Positions 1 to 9,008 of a DNA stretch of 19,841 bases are shown here, one piece after another. The position numbers and the translations under genes were made by a program. The stretch's first letter is position 1, and each line of letters starts with the position of its first letter. A model generated the notes under the pieces. It searched no databases and had not been told where the DNA came from. It saw nothing but the letters and a program-made list of their open reading frames with translations. The stretch is from contig OUQQ01000371.1 in the NCBI GenBank assembly GCA_900404475.1, forward strand, positions 1 through 19,841, written 5' to 3'. The DNA comes from Spongospora subterranea. Lineage: Eukaryota > Endomyxa > Phytomyxea > Plasmodiophorida > Plasmodiophoridae.

Positions 1-650
1 TCAATGCGTCCAACTCTAGTCGTGTCATGCGGTTGGATCGTTTGGCCACACACTTCATGATGATTGTTTGCGGTGTCACTGCATTGTTATGTGAGGTATT
101 GTCGATATCCGACATTATTGGGACTACAATTGAGTACAGGACAACGCTCTCGACCCGAGAACAGCTTTTCAAATGTATCGACAGCCTGACCGACCTTGAA
201 CAACAAGCAAATATCGGGACATTGCTCTATCGATATTTAGCGGAGCTTGAAAAGCAAGATTCGGGGCAAATCAAGGTCAATCTTTCTTCAAGGGCGGCTG
301 CTTCGAACGATGGAGAATCAGAATGTGTGCAAGATCCGGCAGGCAGCGAGGCGAAACGTCGTCGGTGTGGGGATGACGACCTACCGGTTTGCCACCAGTT
401 TAAGAACTTGGCGCCCTACAATAAACTCGAACAGGTTGTTAAGATTTACCAAACAGTCGCCGACCAGCGTGACCTCACCTCCAACGCCAGGACCCTTTTC
501 TTGAATGTGGTGACGCCGATTTTCAATTGTCTATGCAATCATTTTGCATCCTCGCAGAGTGATTTTTTTATCAGATATCCGAACATCGCGCATTCTACAT
601 TCCGTGCGAAGGTTTACATTGGAAAAGGAACAGTCTGTCAACACAACTGA
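1..650 (+). CDS. Hypothetical protein, 5' end possibly outside window
   Basis: The reading frame is open from the left edge to a TGA at 648-650. The first ATG in view is at 27 and would give 207 residues, but no stop separates it from the edge, so the true start or an upstream exon may lie outside. From that ATG the first 26 or so residues are hydrophobic with a basic start (MRLDRLATHFMMIVCGVTAL) and could act as a signal peptide or membrane anchor. A charged middle follows, including a basic cluster AKRRR near residue 109 that resembles a short nuclear localisation signal, and then a helical-looking C-terminal half. I recognise no family. Bases 213-372 are repeated in inverted orientation at 727-887 and partly at 2737-2840, so the gene belongs to a multicopy family or a transposable element. 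It could be a repeat-associated or secreted protein; function is unknown. Confidence 0.4.
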   Translation, partial: NASNSSRVMRLDRLATHFMMIVCGVTALLCEVLSISDIIGTTIEYRTTLSTREQLFKCIDSLTDLEQQANIGTLLYRYLAELEKQDSGQIKVNLSSRAAASNDGESECVQDPAGSEAKRRRCGDDDLPVCHQFKNLAPYNKLEQVVKIYQTVADQRDLTSNARTLFLNVVTPIFNCLCNHFASSQSDFFIRYPNIAHSTFRAKVYIGKGTVCQHN

Positions 651-726
651 ACTGCGACCGACTAAATATTGTCAGTGTCTGTTATTCCTACATATTGTGA
701 TTTGCGAATTGCCCGGGGTTTTCATC

Positions 727-940
727 TCCCCACGCCGACGACGTTTCGCCTCGATGCCTGCCTGATCTTGCACACATTCTGATTCTCCATCGTTCGAAGC
801 AGGCGCCCTCGGAGAAAGATTGACCGTGATTTGCGCCGAATCTTGCTTTTCAAGGTCTGCTAAGTATCGATGGAGCAATGTCCCGATGTTCCCTTGGCAC
901 TTTTTTAGGAAAACTGGGCCAAAGGTAAAACCACGCACTA
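727..940 (-). pseudogene. Inverted truncated copy of the 27-650 ORF family
   Basis: Read on the minus strand, 887-727 matches 213-372 with about a dozen mismatches in some 160 positions counted by eye. The peptide is preserved (NIGTLLHRYLADLEKQD, then SNDGESECVQDQAG and AKRRRRG). Similarity to the first copy ends abruptly right after the basic cluster. On the other side, 888-936 matches 2788-2840 rather than the first copy, so this fragment and the third copy share an upstream segment that the open copy lacks. The frame stays open for 88 codons but lacks the C-terminal half of the intact ORF. I read it as a rearranged gene or element fragment rather than a working gene. Confidence 0.55.
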
Positions 941-1999
941 GCCCTCATTTTCTTTCATCTTTTATAGAAACAACCTACCGAACTTAACAAAAAGAATTGC
1001 GGTCATCCATTCAGACCCATTGTCCGATAATGACATTTCTAACACCATCGTCTGCTCTAGTTTTTTTTACAGTTTCGGGGGTCACAGTCCTAAATATCAA
1101 AGCTGCAGTCGATTCTTCTTAAGCCTTGAAATACAGTGGTCGGAGCGGCCACTAGACAGTTGATACTTGTGCTCTTAAATCAATTGACTGAGAAGAAATT
1201 TAAAACTGAGAAGAAATTTGGGTGTGGTCTGATGGGCCAATGATGTCCCCATTCGGTAATGTGGCTTGACATAGAACGGTATTTGCTGCAGCGATAACAA
1301 AGTAAGTCATCCGATGGTTTCCCTTCTGACTCAAAGGTAAATAATTTCCCATTGCAAGTAATTCCAATTATTGAAGTTCAGAGGTCCTTGATCGATAAAT
1401 CGGTCTCCGGAAATCAATGGATCAATCACCAAGTTACCTACTATACCTGATGGGCGGAGCGGCCTTGAGGTATCAGTACCTCAAAGGCCTTATAAGGAAA
1501 ATTTAAAAAACAGTAAGTAATAACAGAAGCCAAAAACGCATCAGGATCAAAGAAAGAGGCGATTTCGTTTCGTCCAGAACGCTGACGCAGAAGTCGCAAA
1601 TGTCTTTGGTCGGTCACATTGGCGACTGAGATGACGGCGACATCCCGAATCCCAAACTAAACGATGGTAGCCAATATCATTCGGTCAATTACCGGTCGGG
1701 GGTTCTAGGGAAGCAGAACGACCGTTCAGGCCAGCTCAATAACAGACTAAATCGAATTATCGAAGAACGGATATTATCGGAGGACGAAGTGGAGCCAGGA
1801 AGCCCTTAAGAAAGGTGATCACTAATGTCACGGGCGGGAAAGAAGAAAAGAAGAAACATAAGATGGGAGAAGAAGAAGGAGGATAAAAACGAGAGGCTAT
1901 CGAATAAATAGAAGTGTGGTTTATTTGACACGTTAAATCAGTTCAGGTGACTGTAAAATGCATGACCACAATGCATGACAGCATGACACGGGCTGCTCA
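941..1999. other. Repeat-rich region without a recognisable gene
   Basis: No convincing gene is present. Bases 998-1047 (around CAGACCCATTGTCCGATAAT) recur at 2180-2221, marking a dispersed repeat. A 15-bp unit, ACTGAGAAGAAATTT, occurs twice in tandem at 1187-1201 and 1204-1218. A strong hairpin lies at 1461-1489 (GGCCTTGAGGTA, loop TCAG, TACCTCAAAGGCC, one bulge). Bases 1632-1809 stay open on the plus strand in one frame for about 59 codons and read like diverged coding sequence, probably element-derived, but start after a stop and match nothing I know. A purine-rich GAAGAA tract follows at 1837-1890. Confidence 0.45.
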
Positions 2000-2160
2000 G
2001 GTGGTTTGGCATGCCACAGTCTCCACAACTGGTCCAGTGTCGATAGATAAACTCAAAAGAATGTCGTGCACTGTAAGGTGTATAGTCATCAACAAATAAG
2101 ACACGATTTCGGTTTTCCATCATTTTACAATAATGCTGTTCAAACGTGCGACATGTTTTA
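2000..2160 (+). repeat. Left arm of a long imperfect inverted repeat
   Basis: This segment is the imperfect reverse complement of 2568-2732; both contain GCCACAGTCTCCACAACTGG (left orientation) and GACACGATTTCGGTTTT. The left arm has a 12-base insertion near 2041-2052. On its minus strand a 61-codon frame (2123-1938) encodes MENRNRVLFVDDYTPYSA. The right arm encodes a similar peptide on the plus strand, interrupted by a stop, so the arms are probably duplicated pieces of a former coding sequence. Confidence 0.7.
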
Positions 2161-2219
2161 TCGGGGCCCGGGGATATGTGCGTTCATCCATTTAGACCCG
2201 TTGTCCGATGATGACTTTT

Positions 2220-2540
2220 CTACACCGGTTACCTTAATTACCTAGTGTGTTTACCTATTTAGTTATCGTGTGATACACACTAAATAGGTTGAGGTCGGTT
2301 GTAAGAAAAACTTTCCCTGTACATTGCCGTATGCGCAAGTAGCGTAGTGGACTGTGTTGCGCAGATGGGTCATTGACTACACACTATCTCACACAATACA
2401 TGTGTACACTACACTATTCACGCTTACACCAATTTAGTGTGAACGCGTATATAGAGTGTATCACACTATATAAGGTAATTCTCTCGAAAAAAGGACTTCC
2501 CAATTACTGTGTTTGACACTAATTAAGGTAACCGGTGTAG
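2220..2540. mobile_element. Small non-autonomous DNA transposon (MITE-like), 321 bp
   Basis: The ends are perfect 21-bp terminal inverted repeats: 2220-2240 begins CTACACCGGTTACCTTAATT and 2520-2540 is its exact reverse complement. TTTT flanks both sides (2216-2219 and 2541-2544), consistent with a 4-bp target-site duplication. Removing the element and one TTTT leaves GACTTTTCTTACACCATC, which resembles the unoccupied related repeat at 1030-1046 (GACATTTCTAACACCATC). The interior has no ORF and is full of TAGTGTG/CACACTA words in both orientations, such as a palindromic patch near 2268-2288, as expected for subterminal transposase-binding motifs. I cannot assign a superfamily from the ends alone. 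Confidence 0.85.
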
Positions 2541-2567
2541 TTTTCTTACACCATCTTTTTCTTATAA

Positions 2568-2732
2568 AACATGTCCTTAACGTCCGATATGGCGCGTTTC
2601 AGCAGCATTATTGTAAAATATTGAAAAACCGAAATCGTGTCCAATATGTTGATGACTATATACGTTACAGTGCATGACATTCTTTTGACACTGGACCAGT
2701 TGTGGAGACTGTGGCATTGCCAAACCACGTTA
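2568..2732 (-). repeat. Right arm of the long imperfect inverted repeat
   Basis: Imperfect reverse complement of 2000-2160. The two arms enclose about 400 bp that contain the small DNA transposon. Its outer side runs directly into the third copy of the 27-650 family segment, whereas the outer side of the left arm does not. The arms are therefore a duplicated and inverted composite rather than the ends of one simple element. Confidence 0.7.
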
Positions 2733-2736
2733 GATC

Positions 2737-2840
2737 TGGCTTTTCAAGGTCTGCTAAATATCGATGGAGCAATGTCCCGATGGTCCCTTGGCACATTTTT
2801 AGACAAACTGCGCCAAAGGTAAAACTGAAACCACGCAATG
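2737..2840 (-). pseudogene. Third partial copy of the 27-650 ORF family
   Basis: On the minus strand this segment encodes CQGTIGTLLHRYLADLEKPD, nearly identical to the copy at 727-940 (CQGNIGTLLHRYLADLEKQD) and to part of the open ORF at 213-265. Similarity to the 727-940 copy includes its upstream part (TTTGGCGCAGTTTGTC). Coding similarity stops at 2737, where the inverted-repeat arm begins, so the fragment is truncated. Confidence 0.6.
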
Positions 2841-3784
2841 CGTCGCAAGTTCTGAAAAGTGGGCAATATATCAACAGAAAATCAACCCTGTCTCAAATTA
2901 TTGGGTTTACTTTCATGGCGTCATATATAGATTAACCATGTCGTTGTTGACGCGGACTGTTGTTTTCCCTGACCCAGTGAGCCCGTCGTGTTCGGGTTTT
3001 CTTTGTAATTGATTGAAATTTCTATATGTTCATGATTGGCTGCACGAGGGGCACCACAGCGTCAATGCAGTGGGACATCACGATTATCGGTGTTGCTACC
3101 GGACTGGCATGGTTGTGCCAGCAAAAATCCAATGAGAGCATTGGATGACAGATTCTTTGTTTTCCGACGACGCTAACGTTTGTGCAGTTATAAATGGGTT
3201 GATCCCAAAACAGAAAGTTGGTATAAGTTGCAAAATGGGTTCGCACCTGATTGCTTAGTTATTTAAACCTTGACGCGTTGGTTTTACGTAAAAACAAATC
3301 CAACAAGCGAAATGGTAATGGTTTCTTGATGGGGGCACGACTCGGCAACGATTTGCATTGGACGATTCCGCATCGGACCAGTAGACAATCAACAAGGTGT
3401 AGGCAATACCCTCGACGGTCACATTACTGGATCTGAAGCAAAACACGCGCGCTGCCAGATCGCGGTTTTATCAATCAAAACCAATACATCAACGAATATT
3501 GTGCAACGTTATTTCTAGCGTAGGTAATACAGTACATGAGGTCATGCCGGCAAAAGAATGGTACCCACTGGTGACAGCCGAGCACGGTGGAGGTTGCTCT
3601 CTGGTGTACATACACATGACCGGTTACAGTGTACTCTGTACCTGGCCGTTGGCCATTTGGCACCGCTCTGGAATTGGGATCGACCGCACTCAAAACTTGC
3701 CAGCTCTCATTCCTGAGTTCCTCATATCTGTTTCCCGGTCGTTACCGATAATAACAACACTATACTGGAGGTGTTAACTTGTTC
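2841..3784. other. Intergenic region, no recognised gene
   Basis: Several frames of 60-92 codons are open on both strands (for example 3499-3777 plus and 3022-3246 minus), but none shows a domain, good splice structure or similarity to a family I know. The last 60 bases before 3785 should carry the promoter and 5' leader of the Rab18-like gene; no TATA box or other clear element stands out. Confidence 0.4.
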
Positions 3785-4654
3785 ATGTCATCCGTTAGGC
3801 ATGCATATGATCATTTATTTAAACTGCTTCTAGTCGGGGATTCCGCTGTTGGAAGTGGGTGAATATTGCTCCTTTGTTTCTTCGCAAATATTGTTGTTTC
3901 GTTTAATCCAGTTATTGTTTTGTAATTAACGACGTCTGCTGAAATTTCAGAAACCAACCTGCTTCTTACTTTCACTGGAAATGAGTTTAACCAAGATGCT
4001 AAATCAACAATTGGAGTCGATCTCAAATTAAAAATCATCAAGCTCAGAGAGAAGAACATCAAACTAACACTATGGGATACAGCGGGTACAAAATATGCCC
4101 AATCATCATTGCAACGTCGATTTTACACCCATCATATACAGGTCAAGAACGATTTCGAACTTTGACCTCAGCGTACTACAGAGGCGCTCAAGGTATAATA
4201 TTGGTGGTAAGCTCACCATTAGGAAGTTTTCTCCAATGATGTAATGCCCATTTCAGTACGACGTGACGCGGCGGAAAACGTTCGAGAACATTCAAGAGTA
4301 AGTGTGAATGCGATCGTTCGTGGTATCCCACCATTGTTAACTGATCAAGGTAGATGGATCAAGGAAGTCGACCTGTACACGACATCGGATCACATCGTCA
4401 AAATGCTGGTTGCCAATAAAATCGATCTGGATTCAGAACGTGTTGTTTCGAAGGCTGAAGGTCGACAATTTGCCAAGGATAACGAAATGCTATTTATTGA
4501 GACGAGTGCTCGTACAAACACGGGGGTCGTATCAGCGTTTGAGGAATTGGTTCTGAAAATTATGGACGATCCATCACTCACTGGCGACGCGAATTTAGGG
4601 AATGTTTCGCTTCAAACGGATACGCAATCACAAACACCAACATGTCTCTGCTAG
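3785..4654 (+). CDS. Rab18-like small GTPase, five exons, intact
   Basis: Exons are 3785-3854, 3951-4085, 4142-4206, 4257-4297 and 4354-4654, giving 203 residues. All GTPase boxes are restored across the splices: P-loop GDSAVGKT at 18-25, TIGVD switch I, WDTAGQERF from 65 with the catalytic Gln70, NKID at 125-128 and ETSA. The P-loop lysine is split by intron 1 (GGA A|AA). Sequence such as RFRTLTSAYYRGAQGIILVY and YDVTRRKTF is typical of Rab18/RabC, which act at the ER, lipid droplets and Golgi traffic. The protein ends in Cys-Leu-Cys, fitting double geranylgeranylation, whereas animal Rab18 ends in a CaaX-like tail. Donor 1 (GTGGGT) is weak. The sphingomyelin-synthase-like gene starts 100 bp downstream on the same strand. 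Confidence 0.93.
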
Positions 4655-4754
4655 CAATACACTATGATGCTCTATCTGAACCATCGCTCGGTTTATTTTC
4701 TGTCCTTGATCCGATGTTGATGATGAATGACTCAAGGTCTTCGTCCTTGACTCA

Positions 4755-5735
4755 ATGAGTTCTATAATTATTATGGATCGTCGACCGTTAGTATCAGCTT
4801 ACACCCGGCCATCATATTCCAGGTTTAACCCAACGTTATTCTCATGTGTCTTCGCGGTTGTTTGCACCTATATCAACACACTTGCACAAGCATGGGTTGA
4901 GACAGCTGATGAATATTCAGGGGTTATTCTACCCGATGTGTTCTCTAGTTTTGCGTGCCTTGATATTTCGGCGAAATTTGCAGATCTGATGCTATACAGC
5001 GTCTGGATCACGACGATAATCCGTCTTAGTCTTGATTCGTACGAGAAACACCAAGGTCTGCGAAGGTTCTTCCTATTTCAAGGAATCTTATTTCTGATGC
5101 GATCCGTCACCATTTCAACGACTCGTTTACCTAATCCCCTCAAAACTTGTAGCAGCGAAGTTGATCCCAAAAAGAGCATCTTTATAGAAGCGCTATGTAA
5201 GAAAGTCGCACAAATTCTAACTCGGAAGATTATGAATTCTCGTTATTGCAGTCATATTATTGCATATGAAGACAACATGTCGTGACGTCTTATTTAGTGG
5301 TCATGTGGCAAATATGGTCGTGTGTTCCTGGATTGTGACTTGCGCCAAGACTTCAGGTAAGTGCCCATGGACGCTGTATGCAATTATCACGTTGTGATGT
5401 TCATCGATACTTCAGCAAATTTCAACGATCGCAAGCGTAAGCTGTTTAGTGTCCTTCAAATCGCAGTTTGGTGTCAAGCATTGCTCGGGGCGTTTGTCAT
5501 TGTAGCGTCGTCGTTTCACTGTAAGTTTGCGGTTATGGAGCCGGGCAGTTCCTAATATGGAGGTGCAGATACTGTTGACGTAATTGTGGCCATATTCCTA
5601 TCTACCTTGGTGGTGCTCTTGTACTTTGCCCTGAAACACGTTTGTGAACTGCAAGCGATCATACCGAATACTGGTCGCGATTTAAGACTTTTCGTCAACA
5701 TGATCAAATTTATATCCTGGTTTGAAAACATATAG
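4755..5735 (+). CDS. Sphingomyelin-synthase-like ceramide phosphotransferase, four exons
   Basis: Exons are 4755-5196, 5252-5356, 5416-5520 and 5569-5735, giving 272 residues; an in-frame ATG at 4773 is an alternative start. The family motifs are in order: D2-like RRFFLFQGILFLMRSVTI (103-120), D3-like CRDVLFSGH (157-165) and D4-like HYTVDVIVA (217-225). The expected catalytic triad is present as His165, His217 and Asp221. About six hydrophobic segments fit the usual six-helix membrane enzyme of the Golgi, ER or plasma membrane. The family moves a phospho-head group from a phospholipid to ceramide; sequence alone does not separate sphingomyelin, ceramide phosphoethanolamine or inositol phosphoceramide activity. 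D3 has Arg where the family normally has Gly (CGD). The stop lies only 53 bp from the stop of the convergent coiled-coil gene. Confidence 0.88.
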
Positions 5736-5788
5736 ATAGTTTTATTTATTACTTGACGCTCTTTGCAAGCTGCTATTGATACCATGTG

Positions 5789-8338
5789 CTAATCTTTCGT
5801 CCATAACTCCATAAAATCATCCTCTTCATTATGTTGTCTTGTCCGAGGCTTGATCTTTCGATCTTTTGGGGCATCGGTTATGACACCAGAAGAACGCACT
5901 GAATCAATTTGTTTTTGCTGAGAAAAATCAAAAGTGGTCTAAGAATGCGATGAATATGTGGAGATTTCCATACGATAGCACTGAGTTCTGTTTGAAATTG
6001 ACGGTTTTGCATCTGCTTCTTTTTGTTCATTTGCACCAAGACTGATTTTGAAATACACTCGTGGTTGTTTTTGGTGTAAAGCGATGCATCTTTCATTTCT
6101 TTAACGTTGGTATCTTCTATATTTTTGATCCTCTGTGAATGTGCTGCTGCGTCGACGTCAAGCTGCGAACTTCAGATTACTGTTGTACTGAACGACGGTC
6201 AAACCTACCTGTAATATTAATTCCCGATACTCCCTTTCTAACACCTTGATTTCCGTTTGTTTGTCACCAATTGTGCTTCGCGTCTGCTCTAACTGTGTCT
6301 CTAACTGGGATGATTGGATCTTCAGTTTTCCATTTGCATATAGCAGCTCTTCAATTTTGTTTTGTTCTGTGGCAATGGCTTCATCCAAATTCACCTTATC
6401 CTACAAAATTATTTACTACAATATGCTCCTGAAGTTGCCGTTTACCATTGAGCCGTCAATTATCATATCACGATCCAGCTTGGAGTTGGCCACTTTTATC
6501 AATGACACCATAGAGGTTGCCTGGTGAGTGTCAAGAAAAATGGCGTCGAAATCTTGCCTGAACAAGTTTTTGGGCACAAGATGATTTACGAGCCCAAAAC
6601 TTACTTGGCGTTCAAAAGAAATTCACCATGTTGACATGAATGAATGATCTCGCCGAAGTGCTTGACTTCTTTTCGCAATGCTTGAACCCTCTGAAAACCC
6701 AGAGCAAATGGGAGTTGCGATCGAATCCCTGCGTTGATTTCTGTAAAGCGCGCCTGAAAATGTTGCAAAGCATCTATATCAATACGACTGTCGTATATGT
6801 TTTAGCTTAATATTACACATGACAAACTCTTGGAAAGGATATTACTTTTGTTCTGTTAAGTCGGCAATGTCCTCGTGCCATTGCTGCTCCTGAAAAGCCA
6901 TGTTAGCAATGCCTGTATCAAGTGCTGCAGCCGCTTCGTGCAATTCTGTTTCCTTGCTTCGCGACGCGTTGATCTTATTCTCCAATTCGTAACACCTGAT
7001 GAAAATCTAGCATTCATCCTCAATGCCAAATGCAGAAAAATAGTGTACTGGTCGGTAAGGTCAACAATATCTTTCTCCAGAGTCGATTTGACGCTCTCCG
7101 CATCGAGTTTTGTAGTTTGACTTTCGGAAAGTCGCTGTTTTATGCTTGCGAGTCCCTGGAAAGCTACCTGTTTTTCTTGAAGCAAAACTAACAGGTTCGA
7201 TTGCAACGCAGATTCTTTACGAATCTAACTCGATATTGGATCATCAGTTACACTAAGGAACGTTGGGCATACCAGGTCTCTCCAACTTTTGAGTTCATCA
7301 TCTAAGGATTTGCTTCGGTCAAGAGCATGCTCGAGTTCCAAACACACTCCATCAAAATTCGCCTGACATCCTTCTATGTCTTCAATCATACTTAAATGAT
7401 TGGCACGCAAATCAAATAACTAAAAGTCTCTCGATGAGTCTGACGATGAACCAAATGCAACTGTCCGATTTACCTGGTGTTCCTCTTCTGATACGTCTCG
7501 CTCGAATTTTGCGATGTCACCTTCAAGATTCTCTGTATACATTGGTTAAGCAGGAGACGACTCAAAGTACTTCCTAACCAATTTGAGTGAGTAGCAATCC
7601 GTTTTCATGTTGTGCATTCGTTATCGTCTCAACGACGTCTTCCAGCTGCAATGAAGCACGGATAATTTGGTCTTTCACTATAAACAAACTTTCTTTGCCG
7701 GCGCTAGCTCTTGAAAACGAAATCTGACCTTCTTTGTTGTTCTCCAGTAAGATCCGCTTTCTCTTGTTGCTGGCAATTGCGTCATCGATGTGACATATAA
7801 CTTGGTTCCGAAGGTCCTCATGCAGATTCACAATCCCAGAGACTTCAGACTCAACTGAAACTTTGGTAAGATATCTGTTATGCCGAACTCGTACCTGTTA
7901 CTTTGCTTTTGCTGCGCTTGTTTGTCGGCTCGGTCTTTGTTGATTTGAATTAAATTGTCAGATATCCATTGTATTACACTGTTTTGTTGCTCTATCTGGA
8001 GGCATCGATCTATAAGTGCAGATATTGTATCTTTCTCGCTATCCACCAAATGACAAAGCTCTGCTATTGCAACGTTGCGCTCAGATAAGGTTGCTTGCAT
8101 CTCATATTGCTGTGGCAGACATTTAAACATCCATAAATTGTAACTTAGTATTAGCTGACCAACTGAAAATTCCCAGCCTGAACTTCGCTGCTTTCTTTGA
8201 CTAGTGTCTCTGAAGGTTCGAAAAACTCAGTTACAAAGAGTGAATACGGAGCTAACGCTATGCAAACATCATGGTCAGACTACCTAAACTAGTCAAAGGG
8301 TCGCCTCCCCCGGTCCTTCCCGAAACAACGGCGTCCAT
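5789..8338 (-). CDS. Long coiled-coil protein, 13 exons, family unknown
   Basis: Minus-strand exons are 8338-8284, 8257-8160, 8109-7902, 7854-7579, 7532-7474, 7419-7273, 7224-7049, 6995-6846, 6787-6605, 6557-6446, 6400-6209, 6132-5974 and 5917-5789, joined in frame to 647 residues. Almost the whole protein is charged heptad-like helix rich in Glu, Gln, Lys and Leu, for example LQEKQVAFQGLASIKQRLSE and QLETQLEQTRSTIGDKQTEI. The N-terminus is short and non-helical, and the C-terminus has a basic stretch (KDRKIKPRTRQ) followed by acidic EEDDFMELW. No motor, kinase or other catalytic domain is visible. Such proteins serve as cytoskeletal, centrosomal, ciliary or kinetochore scaffolds, but I cannot place this one. 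Exon 1 is the weakest point, because intron 1 would be only 26 bases (32 with the next acceptor at 8252). The other introns are 45-76 bases. Confidence 0.8.
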
Positions 8339-9008
8339 CGAGCGAATATTTCCCACATTCGAAATCATCTGACCACTGATGCGCTTCAATGATATCTGTG
8401 AAACACATGATCCAAACTGCCACTACGTTGTTGAATACTGTTCTGTTTCTCCTCATGCAGCGATACCACTGCGCTAACGATACTGTATCGTCACCAATGC
8501 AGAGAGTGTAGTTCATACTGTCAGTACCGTTAAACGATACAGGTTGTAGGGGGAGGAGGGAGAGGACACGGTTCACGGCTATCATTACGCTGACTATGAT
8601 GTCGAAACCACCAAAACTACGATAATGATTCTGTTTTTAGGTGTAGCGGTGGCTACGATATTTTCTTCGTGCGTGGACCTGGGACCGTCGTCAGCATGTT
8701 TCCAGTTTCCCAATGGACTTTATACGCGTCCTTATATCTAAAACACTTTCTTGCAAATTTTTGGATTGTTAACAGCTCGGTGCTCAATCCGTATCCGGTT
8801 CACAGCTCGGGGGTCCTGTACAGAATCTAACGTCCCAGTGATCGGGCTAAAAGGATTGAACAATCGCGATCGTCTGATTATGAATCAAAATAAAGAGCGT
8901 CTCGGGATACCAACGTCAGACCAAACGTCGTGACCTGCATAAAATAAACCGCCCTTCAGGTTTCTAACGTCAAATCAACGTTCTTGACCCTGCATAAAAG
9001 TATGTTGG
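8339..9008. other. Intergenic region with short repeats and a doubtful ORF
   Basis: This contains the upstream region of the coiled-coil gene. A 98-codon frame on the minus strand (8585-8289) overlaps its first exon in another frame; it has no recognisable domain and I do not call it a gene. GTATCG/CGATAC words recur, including a small palindrome ACGATA-CTG-TATCGT at 8478-8492. At 8910-8948 and 8963-9000 lies a diverged direct repeat, each half ending GACC(C)TGCATAAAA. Nothing else is recognisable. Confidence 0.4.

Noticed and set aside
2220..2540. Solo long terminal repeat
   Set aside because: The ends are 21-bp inverted repeats beginning CTACACC and not TG...CA, with a 4-bp duplication and DNA-transposon-like interior.
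3022..3777. Several 60-92 codon frames on both strands as genes
   Set aside because: No domain, no plausible splice chain and no repeat relation; they look like chance open frames.
5190..5285. Sphingomyelin-synthase-like ORF ending in EDNMS before its catalytic motifs, suggesting truncation
   Set aside because: A 55-base intron at 5197-5251 shifts into the frame carrying CRDVLFSGH; the gene is complete.
8289..8585. 98-codon minus-strand ORF as a gene
   Set aside because: It overlaps the first coiled-coil exon in another frame, has no domain, and its sequence is built partly of GTATCG repeats; support is too weak.
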